Positions 27,403-36,781 of a DNA stretch of 64,000 nt are shown here, piece by piece. Origin of the DNA: Paractinoplanes deccanensis (GTDB taxonomy: Bacteria > Actinomycetota > Actinomycetes > Mycobacteriales > Micromonosporaceae); assembly GCF_016862115.1 (NCBI RefSeq), contig NZ_BOMI01000125.1:25139-89138 (forward strand). The letters run 5' to 3'. The first letter of the stretch is position 1. Each line of letters opens with the position of its first letter. Made by a program: the position numbers and the translations under genes. Under the pieces are notes generated by a model. That model was not told the origin of the DNA and ran no database searches. It saw only the letters and a list, made by a program, of their open reading frames with translations.

Positions 27403-28569
27403 CTAGCCCCCGTGCGGGCAGCGGGAGCCCTCTTTCGCCAGGGTGGCGGCCTCCGCGTCGAGGTAGAAGTTGGGGCGCAGGTCCGCCTCGTCGTAGTAGC
27501 GGTGGAAGACCGGCGTCACGCCGCTCGACAGCGGAGGCACGATCCAGGTCCAGTCGGCCGGCACCTTGCGGCCCGCCCGCTCCTCGTTCGCGATGTGCTT
27601 GAGGAAGCGCTCCGACTCGGTGTGGTGGTCGGACATCTTGACGCCGGCCTGTTCGAAGGAGTGCAGCACCGCCCGGTTGAGCTCGACCAGCGCCCGGTCC
27701 TTCCACAGCGTCGACGCCCGGCTCGTGTCCAGGCCCATCCGCGCCGCGATCCTCGGCAGCATGTCGTAGCGGTCGACGTCGGCCAGGTTGCGCGCGCCGA
27801 TCTCGGTGCCCATGTACCAGCCGTTGAACGGCGCCAGCGGATAGTGCACGCCGCCGATGGTGAGCCGCATGTTCGAGATGGCCGGCACCGCGTGCCAGCG
27901 CAGGCCGAGCTCGGCGAACCAGTCGAACTCGGGATGGGTCAGGGTGACCTCGCGGATTGCCCGTTCGGGCAGTTCATAGAGGCGGACGCCCTCGGACGGC
28001 GTCTCGATCGCCAACGGCAGCACGTCGAACTGCTCGCCCTTGCCGCGCCAGCCGAAGCCGCGCATGGCGGCGGTGAACCGCTCGAGCCGCGAGTCGCCGA
28101 CCGGGCGCCCCTCGGCGTCGCGGTAGCCGGCGTAGCGGATCAGCTGCTCGTTCCAGACCCGGGCGTACGGCCGTCCGGGCTGTGCGGGGGCGAAGACGCT
28201 GATCACCGGGCGGATCGTGCCCTCGCCGGCGGTCCGCAGGTGGTGCACGAGCAGCGAGAAGATGTCGTCGGCGGTGCGCGCCCGGCGGCGGTCGAGCACC
28301 ATCAGGCTGCGCCAGTAGAGCCGCCCGATGCAGCGGCTCGCGTTGCGCCAGGCCATCTTCGCGCCGTACGCGAGCTCCTCGGTGGTGTGCACATAGGTGC
28401 CCGTCGCGGCGATCTGTGCCCGGACGATGGCGAGCCGCGGCTCGACCGGGCCGAGCCGGGGGTTCTCCGTGTAGCACTGCCGGAGGAAGTCCTCGGCCTC
28501 ACCGGGGTCGGCCGGTGCCGCCGGGTCCCACGTCTCGGGCGGTACATCCCGATAGCCGGGCACGTTCAT
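27403..28569 (-). CDS. nos: Nitric oxide synthase oxygenase
   Basis: This haem enzyme converts arginine to citrulline and NO. The protein is 388 residues and contains only the oxygenase domain, as in other bacterial NOS. The axial haem ligand is Cys80 in AWRNASRCIGR. The substrate-binding segment FNGWYMGTEIGARNL carries the conserved Glu, and VNF-type pterin-side segments follow. No reductase domain is fused, so electrons must come from a separate flavoprotein; none nearby is an obvious partner. The ATG at 28569 has GGAGG upstream. A longer frame to 28638 lacks family similarity. It sits downstream of rho, separated by a terminator. Confidence 0.95.
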   Translation of the reverse strand: MNVPGYRDVPPETWDPAAPADPGEAEDFLRQCYTENPRLGPVEPRLAIVRAQIAATGTYVHTTEELAYGAKMAWRNASRCIGRLYWRSLMVLDRRRARTADDIFSLLVHHLRTAGEGTIRPVISVFAPAQPGRPYARVWNEQLIRYAGYRDAEGRPVGDSRLERFTAAMRGFGWRGKGEQFDVLPLAIETPSEGVRLYELPERAIREVTLTHPEFDWFAELGLRWHAVPAISNMRLTIGGVHYPLAPFNGWYMGTEIGARNLADVDRYDMLPRIAARMGLDTSRASTLWKDRALVELNRAVLHSFEQAGVKMSDHHTESERFLKHIANEERAGRKVPADWTWIVPPLSSGVTPVFHRYYDEADLRPNFYLDAEAATLAKEGSRCPHGG

Positions 28570-28661
28570 TCGAGCGCCTCCCACCAAAGAGCCGATGGCA
28601 TAGGGGAGGTTGGCACGACCCTGACCGGTAAGAACCACACATCCTGTGCGTCACAAACGAA

Positions 28662-28687
28662 GCAGCCCCTCCGTTAAGAGGGGCTGC
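28662..28687 (-). terminator. Terminator of rho (possibly bidirectional)
   Basis: GCAGCCCCTC and GAGGGGCTGC form a perfect 10-bp stem with a 6-base loop, 17 bases past the rho stop. On the minus strand TTCGTTT follows. On the plus strand GTCCGTTTTT follows, so it would also stop plus-strand transcripts. Confidence 0.85.
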
Positions 28688-28703
28688 GTCCGTTTTTGCC
28701 TTA

Positions 28704-30725
28704 TTACTCGCCAGGGGTGGACTTGGCGATCTGCATCAGGAACTCGACGTTGGTCCGCGTCTGCTTGAGGCGGTCGAGGAGCAGGTCGAGCGCCGCACCC
28801 GAGTCGAGCGAGTGCAGCACCTTCCGGAGCTTGTGGATGATCGCCAGCTCTTCCTTGCCGAGCAGGATCTCTTCCTTGCGCGTGCCGGACGGGTCGATGT
28901 CGATGGCCGGGAAGACCCGCTTGTCGGCGATCTTGCGGTCGAGCTTGAGCTCGGCGTTACCCGTGCCCTTGAACTCCTCGAAGATCACCGTGTCCATCAT
29001 CGAGCCGGTCTCGACCAGCGCGGTGGCGAGAATCGTCAGCGAGCCGCCGTTCTCGATGTTGCGCGCCGCGCCGAGGAACCGCTTCGGCGGGTAGAGCGCC
29101 GTCGAATCGATACCACCCGACATGATGCGGCCGGAGGCCGGCGCCGCCAGGTTGTACGACCGGCCGAGCCGGGTCACCGAGTCGAGCAGCACGACCACGT
29201 CGTGGCCCAGCTCGACCAGGCGCTTGGCCCGCTCGATCGCCAGCTCGGCGACCGTGGTGTGGTCCTGCGGCGGACGGTCGAACGTGGCCGCGATGACCTC
29301 GCCCTTGACCGAGCGCTGCATGTCGGTGACCTCTTCGGGCCGCTCGTCGACCAGCACGACCATCAGGTGGCACTCGGGGTTGTTGTGGGTGATCGCGTTG
29401 GCGATCGCCTGCAGGACCATCGTCTTGCCGGCCTTGGGCGGCGAGACGATGAGCGCCCGCTGGCCCTTGCCGATCGGCATGACGAGGTCGATGACCCGGG
29501 TGGTCAGGATGTGCGGCTCGGTCTCGAGACGCAGGCGCTCCTGCGGGTAGAGCGGGGTGAGCTTGTAGAACTCCGGACGGCGCCGGGCCTCCTCGGGCTC
29601 CATCCCGTTGATGGTGTCGAGCCGCACCAGCGGGTTGTACTTGTCGCGCCGCTGGTCACCGCCGCCCTCGCGCGGGGTGGCCCGCACGGCACCGGTGACC
29701 GCGTCGCCGCGGCGCAGGCCGTGCTTCTTGACCTGGGACATCGACACGTAGACGTCGTTGGGGCCGGACAGGTAGCCGGTCGTCCGCACGAACGCGTAGT
29801 TGTCGAGCACGTCGAGGATGCCGGCGACCGGCACCAGCACGTCGTCCTCGCCCACGTGCGGCTCGCGGCCGCCGTCGCGCTGACCGCCCTCGTTGCCGTC
29901 CCGGTCACCGCGGCCGCGCCGGCGGTCCCGGAAGCGGCTGCGACGGCTGCGACGGCCGCCCTCGCCGTCGTTGTCGTCGTCGTGGTCGTCCCGCTGGTTG
30001 CGGTCGTCCCGCTGGCTGCGGTCGCCACGGTCGTTGCGGTCACCGCGGTCGTCCCGCTGGCCGCGATCCTCGCGCGGGCCGCGGTCGTCCCGCGGGCCGC
30101 GGTCGTCCCGCGAGCCACGGTCGTCCCGCTGGTTGCGGTCGTCGCGGTTGCGCTGACGGTCGCGGTTGCGCTCGCCGCGCTCGGACCGCTCGGTGCGCTC
30201 CGGGGTCTCCGTCGCGGCCGTCTCGGCCGGCGCGGTGACTGCCGGAGCCGCGGCCGTCTCGGCCGCGACGGCCGGGGCGGTCTCGCGCGGCGCCGTCTCA
30301 CGCGGGGCACGCTCACGGCGAGCACGCTCGCGGCGGCTGCCACCCTCGGCGGCGGGAGCCGCCTCCGGCTGCGCGGCAGCGGTCTGCGGCGCCTCGGCGA
30401 CGGGCGCCGGCGGCTCGGCCGCGGGAGCCTCCGCCGCCGCGGTCGCGGTGGCCTTGGCCTCGCTGCGGGGGCGCGGCGCGGACTCGGCCGCGGCAGCCGG
30501 AGCGCCACCGCTCTGCTTCTCGGTGATGGCAGTGATCAGCTCGCCCTTACGCATCCGGGCAGTGCCCGAGATGCCGAGAGAAGCGGCGAGGCTCTGCAGC
30601 TCGGGCAGCAGCATCGCGGACAGCCCGGTGCCGCCCCGGCGGCGTCTCGTGGCGGTCGCGGTGGTGCCGGCGCCGGCGTCAGCGACGTCAGAAACACCCG
30701 ACGTCACGTCGGTGGTGTCGCTCAA
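28704..30725 (-). CDS. rho: Transcription termination factor Rho
   Basis: This hexameric RNA translocase is 673 residues against 419 in E. coli. The C-terminal two thirds are standard: RNA-binding domain (GILDVLDNYAFVRTTGYLSG), Walker A in SPPKAGKT, VVVLLDSVTRLGRSYN and the Q/R loops. A Rho N-terminal helix-extension-helix (LPELQSLAASLGISG) is followed by a large insertion rich in Ala/Pro, then Arg/Asp/Asn/Gln, as in other high-GC Gram-positives. The TTG at 30725 has GGAAGG upstream. A longer frame to 30806 is not supported. Such disordered insertions are known to extend RNA binding. Confidence 0.96.
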   Translation of the reverse strand: MSDTTDVTSGVSDVADAGAGTTATATRRRRGGTGLSAMLLPELQSLAASLGISGTARMRKGELITAITEKQSGGAPAAAAESAPRPRSEAKATATAAAEAPAAEPPAPVAEAPQTAAAQPEAAPAAEGGSRRERARRERAPRETAPRETAPAVAAETAAAPAVTAPAETAATETPERTERSERGERNRDRQRNRDDRNQRDDRGSRDDRGPRDDRGPREDRGQRDDRGDRNDRGDRSQRDDRNQRDDHDDDNDGEGGRRSRRSRFRDRRRGRGDRDGNEGGQRDGGREPHVGEDDVLVPVAGILDVLDNYAFVRTTGYLSGPNDVYVSMSQVKKHGLRRGDAVTGAVRATPREGGGDQRRDKYNPLVRLDTINGMEPEEARRRPEFYKLTPLYPQERLRLETEPHILTTRVIDLVMPIGKGQRALIVSPPKAGKTMVLQAIANAITHNNPECHLMVVLVDERPEEVTDMQRSVKGEVIAATFDRPPQDHTTVAELAIERAKRLVELGHDVVVLLDSVTRLGRSYNLAAPASGRIMSGGIDSTALYPPKRFLGAARNIENGGSLTILATALVETGSMMDTVIFEEFKGTGNAELKLDRKIADKRVFPAIDIDPSGTRKEEILLGKEELAIIHKLRKVLHSLDSGAALDLLLDRLKQTRTNVEFLMQIAKSTPGE
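29955..30195 (-). repeat. Low-complexity Arg/Asp repeat within rho
   Basis: About 80 codons repeat short units such as RDDRG, RDDRN and NDRGD. This predicts a disordered, highly charged linker. The coding DNA is correspondingly repetitive (GTCCCGC-type words), so copy number may vary between strains. Confidence 0.8.
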
Positions 30726-31053
30726 TGGATTCCTTCCGTCGGAAAAAGCCCGAGACTCCCGGTTTCTGCAGCCTGGTGGCCGGGTGTCCCGGTACCCGCC
30801 TCGCACGAGCGGCGCGGGAGTTTGTGCAGCACGGCAGCTCGACGGTGTCCCTGCTCGTCAGACGTTGACGAGTAGGTCTCGGCGAGTGCAGCGACCTTTC
30901 GATGCTGCTCGGCGTGTGCCTTTGAGGAGGTGAGACGGCCAGATGGCCACATGGGTCTCGGGGGTGCGCGCCGAACCGCAGAATCGCTTGCTTCGCGGCT
31001 GTGCTTGGTCTTGAGCGTAGTCAACTCGTGCGACCTGCGGCAACAGGGCCCCG
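30726..31053. promoter_or_regulatory. 328-base gap: rho leader and promoter region
   Basis: No convincing gene is seen between the thrB stop and the rho start. A hairpin CTCGTCA-gacgt-TGACGAG lies at 30854-30872, in the likely 5' leader of rho. Long rho leaders are involved in autoregulation in other bacteria; here that is only inferred. No thrB terminator is obvious. Confidence 0.4.
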
Positions 31054-31965
31054 CTAGGCGAGTTCCACCATACTCCCTTTGACAAGAGCACCGGCGGCAT
31101 CCACGCCCAACGTCTCGGCGCGCCATTCTGTTCCCGGGTGAAAATCGCCCGGGACCTCGGTCAACGCCAGCACCGACGGGCCCGCCCCGCTCACCACGGC
31201 GGCCACGCCGACCGAGCGCAGCGCCGCCACGAGCGAGGCGGTGCCGGGCATCGCGTCGGCGCGATAGCCCTGGTGGAGCCGGTCCTCGGTGGCCGCGTGC
31301 AGCAGCGCGGGATCACTGGTCAGCGCATGGGTGAGCAACGCCGCACGGCCGGCGTTGAACGCGGCGTCGGCGTGCGGCACGGCCGACGGCAGCGCGGCAC
31401 GGGCCGACGCGGTGTATCCCCGCTCCTTCGGCACGAAAACCGTCGGGTGTACGCGATCCGACACCGCCAGCCGCACGGCGCGCGCGCCGGCCCCCTCGGT
31501 CCAGGCGATGGTGAAGCCGCCGAGCAGGCACGGCGCGACGTTGTCCGGGTGACCCTCGAGCCGGGCGGCGACGCGCAGCGCGCCCTCGTCGTCGAGCAGG
31601 TCACGGCCGCCGGCCACCAGGCCCCGCGCCAGCTGGACGCCGCCGACGATGGCCGCCGACGACGAGCCCAGGCCGCGCGCCTGCGGGATGCGGTTGACGC
31701 ACTCGACGGCCACGCCGGCGGGGCGCTCGCCCATCTCGTCGAAGGCCGCGAGCATCGCGCGCAGCACGAGGTGGGTCTCGTCGCCGGGCAGCTCGCCCGC
31801 GCCCTCACCCTGGACGGCGACCGTCCAGCCGCCGCCGGTGACCCGCGCGGTGAGGTCGTCGTAGAGGGTGAGCGCCAGGCCCAGCGCGTCGAAGCCCGGA
31901 CCGAGATTGGCGCTGGTCGCCGGCGTGCTCACGGAGACCGGCTCGGTGCTGAACGTCAGGCCCAT
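31054..31965 (-). CDS. thrB: Homoserine kinase
   Basis: This GHMP kinase phosphorylates homoserine in threonine synthesis. The protein is 303 residues. STPATSANLGPGFDALGLAL and the ATP loop PQARGLGSSSAAIVGG are hallmark GHMP segments, and VVSGAGPSVLAL forms the C-terminal motif. The start is the ATG at 31965; a GTG two codons upstream is also possible and neither has a good Shine-Dalgarno. In Streptomyces thrB follows thrC directly. Here about 5.4 kb of efflux genes separate them, so it needs its own promoter. Confidence 0.94.
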   Translation of the reverse strand: MGLTFSTEPVSVSTPATSANLGPGFDALGLALTLYDDLTARVTGGGWTVAVQGEGAGELPGDETHLVLRAMLAAFDEMGERPAGVAVECVNRIPQARGLGSSSAAIVGGVQLARGLVAGGRDLLDDEGALRVAARLEGHPDNVAPCLLGGFTIAWTEGAGARAVRLAVSDRVHPTVFVPKERGYTASARAALPSAVPHADAAFNAGRAALLTHALTSDPALLHAATEDRLHQGYRADAMPGTASLVAALRSVGVAAVVSGAGPSVLALTEVPGDFHPGTEWRAETLGVDAAGALVKGSMVELA

Positions 31966-32027
31966 CGCCACAGACTAGGCGCTGATCATCTACCTTCCTG
32001 TCGCACCCACCCACTACGGTCTGCCTC

Positions 32028-32372
32028 GTGTACGCGATCGGCATCCTCATGGTGCAGCTACCGGTCCTGGCCGTGCTCGTCGCCGGCCTGGTGATCCTGT
32101 CGTTGCCGGGCCGCCGGCTGCCCGGCCGCGCCGGCGCGCTGGCGCGGGCCGGCCTCGTGGTCCTGTTGGTCCAGCTCGGCGTGTCGGTCGTGTGGAACGT
32201 CGTCTTCACCGAGGTCGTCGTCCAGGGGCCGTTCGACATGTCGGTCACCAACATCGGCGTGGTCAACGCGATCGTCGGCTTCATGCTCGCGGTCTTCTTC
32301 GCCGCCGGCCTGGGCCTGCTGATCGCGGCCCTGGTCAGCGCCCGATCCCGATCCGAGGGGGCCGACGGCTGA
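32028..32372 (+). CDS. Small three-helix membrane protein, hypothetical
   Basis: The protein is 114 residues with three hydrophobic segments (about 5-25, 42-60 and 80-103) and a basic tail. I do not recognise the family. It starts at a GTG, divergent from thrB. Almost all of it (32058-32372) is antisense to the extended C-terminus of the MFS gene on the other strand. Its balanced hydrophobic composition looks like a real protein. The opposite frame here is a polar D/Q/R/H-rich string typical of a shadow, so I favour this strand in the overlap. Confidence 0.5.
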   Translation: MYAIGILMVQLPVLAVLVAGLVILSLPGRRLPGRAGALARAGLVVLLVQLGVSVVWNVVFTEVVVQGPFDMSVTNIGVVNAIVGFMLAVFFAAGLGLLIAALVSARSRSEGADG

Positions 32373-33575
32373 CGGCTTGCCGAGCCTTCTCGTCGCGACG
32401 CGCCAGCCGATCGCGTAGAGCAGGGTGATCAGGCCGCAGCCGGCCAGGATGAAGCGCTCGTCCACCACGTCGACGACAGCGGTGGCGCCCAGCTGGCTGA
32501 CGGCGATGGCCATCGTCGCGAGCATCAGGTCGGTGGCGAAGACGCGGCCGCGCAGCCGGTCGGGCACCTCGCCCTGCAGGGCGTAGTTCGACAGCGTCCA
32601 GTTCGCGCCGCCCGCCAGGTGCGCCACGAAGACCAGGGCGAGCACTGCCGGGAACCACGGTGTCACCGCGACGCCGAGGTAGCTGGCGCCGTAGAGGGCC
32701 ATCGACAGCGCGAGCCCCGGGAAGAGCCACGACCTGCGGCGCAGCACCGGCCGCAGCAGGAACGGGCCGACCAGCGCGCCGGCGCCGCGCACGGCGAAGA
32801 GCAGGCCCGCGCCGAGCACCCCCGCGCCGTGCATGCCGGCGATGAGCGGAAAGACGATGAGCACGCCGTTGCCGAGGCCGGCCGCGCTCTTGACGGTGAC
32901 CAGCGCCCGGATCCGCGGATGGGTGCGCAGGTAGCCGAGCGACTCGCGGATCGCGTGCGCCGTCCGCTGCGGCTCGGCGCCGTCGCGGGGCGCCTGCATC
33001 GGGCGGCGGATCAGGGCGGTGAGCACCGCGCCGGTGAGCAGGCAGGCGCCGGCGACGCCGAAGCTGACATAGGGGCCGAACGCCGCGCCGACCACGCCGC
33101 CGAGCGACGCGCCGACGATCGTCATCGTGCCCCACGTCGAGCCGGAGACCGCGTTGGCGGCGGACAGGTCGGCACGGTCGACGATGTTCGGCAGGGCCGC
33201 GGACGCGGCCGGCGAGTAGAAGGCCTTGGCGATCGCCATCAGGCCGATCGCCACCAGGGCGAGCGGCGCGGTCGCGGCCGACCGGACCGTGAAGAGCAGC
33301 AGCACCCCGGCGAACACGGCGAGATTCGACAGAATCAGGATCTTCCGTCGATCGAACCGGTCGGCCAGGGTGCCGGTGAACTGCAGGAGCAGGGCGTTGA
33401 TGCCCGTGTCGACGGCGAGCACCAGCCCGCCCCAGATCCCGCTGCCGGTGAGCTCGGGGAGCAGCACCAGCAGCGGGACCATGACGAACCAGTCGGAGCC
33501 GAAGACCACCAGCTCGGCTCCGAAGAGCCGCCGGAAGTCCCGGTTACGGGTAAGGACTGAGAACGCTCCTGACAC
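32058..33575 (-). CDS. MFS transporter, 3' end doubtful
   Basis: The protein is 505 residues in the open frame. The first 400 or so are a clear enterobactin-exporter/tetracycline-type MFS permease with about 12 helices and the loop motif GTLADRFDRRKILILSN. It should export a small molecule, perhaps a drug or siderophore. From about residue 405 the sequence turns into a hydrophilic D/E/R/Q/H string fully antisense to the small membrane protein. The transporter probably ended near 32360 originally, and its stop has been lost or hidden by a frameshift. It sits beside the RND pump and a MarR regulator. Confidence 0.8.
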   Translation of the reverse strand: MSGAFSVLTRNRDFRRLFGAELVVFGSDWFVMVPLLVLLPELTGSGIWGGLVLAVDTGINALLLQFTGTLADRFDRRKILILSNLAVFAGVLLLFTVRSAATAPLALVAIGLMAIAKAFYSPAASAALPNIVDRADLSAANAVSGSTWGTMTIVGASLGGVVGAAFGPYVSFGVAGACLLTGAVLTALIRRPMQAPRDGAEPQRTAHAIRESLGYLRTHPRIRALVTVKSAAGLGNGVLIVFPLIAGMHGAGVLGAGLLFAVRGAGALVGPFLLRPVLRRRSWLFPGLALSMALYGASYLGVAVTPWFPAVLALVFVAHLAGGANWTLSNYALQGEVPDRLRGRVFATDLMLATMAIAVSQLGATAVVDVVDERFILAGCGLITLLYAIGWRVATRRLGKPSAVGPLGSGSGADQGRDQQAQAGGEEDREHEADDRVDHADVGDRHVERPLDDDLGEDDVPHDRHAELDQQDHEAGPRQRAGAAGQPAARQRQDHQAGDEHGQDR

Positions 33576-33601
33576 GTACCGGAACTTACCGGTCGAGCTC
33601 G

Positions 33602-36600
33602 TCAGCCCTCTTGCCGCTTGGGCATCTTGAGGACCTCGAACTGGTCGGTGTAGCCGCGCAGGGCGCCGGCCGGCTCCTTCGGCGGCTCGGGCGCCTCCTC
33701 GGTCACCACCGGGATGCCCTTCTTCGCGAGGCGCTTGGCCCGCCGCTTCTCCTTGCGGTTCTCGACCATCGTGTAGAGCGTCGGCACCAGCACCAGGGTG
33801 AGCAGCGTCGAGCTGACCAGGCCGCCGATGACCACAATGGCCAGTGGCTGCGAGATGAAGCCGCCCTCGCCGGTGAGGCCGAGCGCCATCGGGATCAGCG
33901 CGAAGATGGTCGCGATCGCGGTCATCAGGATCGGCCGCAGCCGGTGCCGGCCACCCTCGATCACCGCCTCCTGCACGCCCATGCCCTGCGCCCGGTAGTG
34001 GTTGATGAGGTCCATCAGCACGATGGCGTTCGTCACCACGATGCCGACCAGCATCAGCACACCGATCAGCGCGGGCACGCCCAGCGCCGTGCCGGTGACC
34101 AGCAGCAGGATGATCGCGCCGGTCGCCGCGAACGGGATCGAGACCAGCAGGATGATCGGCTGGATCAGGCTGCGGAACGTCGCCACCATGATGATGAAGA
34201 CGATCGCGATGGCGGCCAGCACGGCGAGCCCGAGCTGCTGGAACGCCTCGGCCTGGTCGGCGCTGACGCCGCCGACGGTGGCCGTGGCGCCGGCCGGCAG
34301 GGTGAGCGCGTCGAGCTTCTTCTGCAGGTCACGGGTGGCCGCGCCGAGGTCGGAGCCGGTGGCCGTGCCGGTCACCGAGACCGTGCGCTCGCCGTCGACC
34401 CGGGTGACCTCCTCGGGACCGCTGACCTGCTTGATGTCGGCGACCTGGCTCAGCGGCACCACGCCGCGGGCGGTGGTGATCGGCAGCTTCGCCAGCGCCG
34501 CGGGGTCGGCCGGCGGGGTGCCGAACGAGATCACGACGTCCTCGGTGGCGCCGTCGACCGACATCTGGCCGGCGGGCGCCGAGCGGAACGCACCGGAGAC
34601 GGTCTGGGCGATCGACGCCTCGGTCAGCCCGTACTGGGCCGCGACGTCGCGCTTCACGGCCACGTCGAGGCGCGGGACGCTGGCCGCGAGCGTGCTGGTC
34701 GCGTCGATCACGCCCGGCGTCTCGGACATCGCCTTCTGCACCTGCTCGGTGGCGGTGGCGAGCGCTTCGGCGTCGGAGGACTTGACCTGGACCGCGAGCT
34801 CGCTGCCGCCGCCGAGACCCGAGTCGTCGGCGCCGACCGTCACCTCGCCGACGTCGCTCAGCTTGCCGATCTCGTCGCGCAACTCGTCGGTGATCTTCAC
34901 CGCGTCGGCGTCCTCGTCGAGGCCCACGTTGAAGGTCGCCGTGCTGGCGCCGCCCCCGCCGAGGAACGGGTTGAAGTCGCCGCCGCCGACCGAGACCTGG
35001 TAGGCCTTGATGCCGTCGGTCTTGGCCAGCACGTCCTCGATCTTCTTGGCCGCGGCGTCGGTCGTCGCCAGGTTGGTGCCGACCGGCAGCTCCTGGCTGA
35101 TGCTGAGCGAGTCCTGGCCGGACTGGTCGAGGAAGTTCGTCTTGAGCTGGCCGGCGAGCACGCCCGTGCCGAGCAGCACGACCAGGCCGATGGTCAGCGT
35201 GGTCCAGCGGCGCTTGGTGGCGAAGCGGATCACCGGCAGGTAGCCGCGTTGCAGCGGGTTGCGCCGCTCCTTCTCCTCGGCGGCCCGGCGGACGGCCTCG
35301 GTGTCGGTGCCCTCCGGCGGCGGCTTGAGGAACCAGTACGCCAGCACCGGCACCACGGTCAGCGCCACGAAGAGCGAGGCGATCAGCGCCACGGTCACGG
35401 TGATCGCGAAGGACGAGAAGATCTGGCCCACGAAGCCGCCGACCAGCGCGATCGGCGCGAACACGGCGACGGTGGTCAGCGTGGAGGCGGTCACCGCGCC
35501 GGAGACCTCGCGCACGGCCGAGATGATCGCGTGGACCTTCTCCTCGCCGTACTCCAGATGTCTCTTGATGTTCTCCAGCACGACGATCGAGTCGTCGACC
35601 ACGCGGCCGACGGCGATCGTCAGCGCGCCGAGGGTGAGCAGGTTGAGCGTGTAGTCGCCGACCCAGAGCGCGATCAGCGCGATCAGCACGGACAGCGGGA
35701 TCGACACCGCCGTGACCAGGGTCGAGCGCACCGACAGCAGGAAGATCAGGATGACGATCACGGCCATCACGAGGCCGAGCAGGCCCTCGGTGGTGAGGCT
35801 CTCGATCGAGCGCTCGACGAACGGCGCCTGGTCGGTGACGACGGTCAGCTTCGCGCCGGAGTCCTTCTCGAGGTCGGCCAGCTTGTCGCGCACCTCGTGG
35901 GAGATGTCGACCGGGTTGCCGTCGGGCCGGGCCGTGACCGCGATGCCGAGGCTGGCGGCGCCGTCGGTGCGGGTGTAGGACGTCGCGGCCGGCAGCTTGC
36001 TCTCGACCGTGGCGACCGAGCCGAGCTGGACGGGGCCCCGGCTGCCGGTGAGGTAGACGCCCCTGAGCTGGTCGATCGAGGTGATCGGGGTGCCCACCTG
36101 CACGGTCAGCGACTTGTCGCCCTCGTTGACCGCGCCGGCCGGCACCGAGATGCCGTTCTGCTGGAGGACCGTGGTGATCGCCTGCGGGTTGACGCCGGCG
36201 GCGGTCAGCTTGGCCAGGTCGGGGGCGATGACGACCTGCTCCGCGCGAGCACCGGTGATCGTGGTGTCGCGGACGCCCTCGATGGCGTTCAGCTCCGGCA
36301 CGACCGTCTCGTTGAGCTTGTCGAGCAGCGCGCTCTCGTCGCCGCCGCCCGACGCGGCGAGCACGATCGCCGGGATGTCGTCGGTGCTGCCCGCGAAGAT
36401 GGTCGGCTCGACGTCGTCGGGCAGCTGCGGCTGCACCCGGTTGACGGCCGTGGTGAGCTGGTTGACCGCCGAGTCGATGTCGGTGCCGTAGACGAACGCG
36501 ACGGTGACCGTCGCGACGCCCTCACGGGTGGTCGAGGTGACGCTGTCGATGCCGTCGAGGCCCTTGGCGGCGTCCTCGAGGGGCTCCGTGATCTGGTCCT

Positions 36601-36781
36601 GGATGATCTCCGGGCCGGCGCCCGGGAGCGTCGCGGTCACGAAGGCCGCGGGGAACTCGATCGACGGGAACAGCTGCTGCTTGAGCGACGGGATGGCGAA
36701 GATCCCGAAGCCGGTGATGACGATGGCGACTAGAGCGACCAGGCCTCTGTTGGCGAGGCTGAGCCGGGTCAGGAATGACAT
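33602..36781 (-). CDS. RND superfamily efflux permease (AcrB/HAE1-like)
   Basis: The protein is 1059 residues. It starts MSFLTRLSLANRGLVALVAIVI with the first membrane helix, then a large extracytoplasmic loop, a helix bundle, a second loop and a final bundle, as in AcrB. LFPSIEFPAAFVTATLPGAGPE is typical of the HAE family. GRVVDDSIVVLENI holds the acidic pair of helix 4 that carries protons. No periplasmic adaptor or outer channel is encoded nearby, as in Gram-positive members such as SwrC. The ATG at 36781 has GGGGGAGAG upstream. It is divergent to the MarR gene, which likely represses it. Confidence 0.93.
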   Translation of the reverse strand: MSFLTRLSLANRGLVALVAIVITGFGIFAIPSLKQQLFPSIEFPAAFVTATLPGAGPEIIQDQITEPLEDAAKGLDGIDSVTSTTREGVATVTVAFVYGTDIDSAVNQLTTAVNRVQPQLPDDVEPTIFAGSTDDIPAIVLAASGGGDESALLDKLNETVVPELNAIEGVRDTTITGARAEQVVIAPDLAKLTAAGVNPQAITTVLQQNGISVPAGAVNEGDKSLTVQVGTPITSIDQLRGVYLTGSRGPVQLGSVATVESKLPAATSYTRTDGAASLGIAVTARPDGNPVDISHEVRDKLADLEKDSGAKLTVVTDQAPFVERSIESLTTEGLLGLVMAVIVILIFLLSVRSTLVTAVSIPLSVLIALIALWVGDYTLNLLTLGALTIAVGRVVDDSIVVLENIKRHLEYGEEKVHAIISAVREVSGAVTASTLTTVAVFAPIALVGGFVGQIFSSFAITVTVALIASLFVALTVVPVLAYWFLKPPPEGTDTEAVRRAAEEKERRNPLQRGYLPVIRFATKRRWTTLTIGLVVLLGTGVLAGQLKTNFLDQSGQDSLSISQELPVGTNLATTDAAAKKIEDVLAKTDGIKAYQVSVGGGDFNPFLGGGGASTATFNVGLDEDADAVKITDELRDEIGKLSDVGEVTVGADDSGLGGGSELAVQVKSSDAEALATATEQVQKAMSETPGVIDATSTLAASVPRLDVAVKRDVAAQYGLTEASIAQTVSGAFRSAPAGQMSVDGATEDVVISFGTPPADPAALAKLPITTARGVVPLSQVADIKQVSGPEEVTRVDGERTVSVTGTATGSDLGAATRDLQKKLDALTLPAGATATVGGVSADQAEAFQQLGLAVLAAIAIVFIIMVATFRSLIQPIILLVSIPFAATGAIILLLVTGTALGVPALIGVLMLVGIVVTNAIVLMDLINHYRAQGMGVQEAVIEGGRHRLRPILMTAIATIFALIPMALGLTGEGGFISQPLAIVVIGGLVSSTLLTLVLVPTLYTMVENRKEKRRAKRLAKKGIPVVTEEAPEPPKEPAGALRGYTDQFEVLKMPKRQEG

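Noticed and set aside
27412..28677. A 421-codon plus-strand frame opposite nitric oxide synthase
   Set aside because: It is a shadow of the NOS gene. The NOS strand has the haem Cys and all family motifs.
29955..30195. Repeats in rho as a possible separate element
   Set aside because: They are in frame and encode the Arg/Asp-rich linker known from high-GC Rho proteins.
33611..36733. A 1040-codon plus-strand open frame
   Set aside because: It lies fully antisense to the RND permease and is D/G/R/H-rich with no motifs. The permease strand has clear membrane helices and family signatures.
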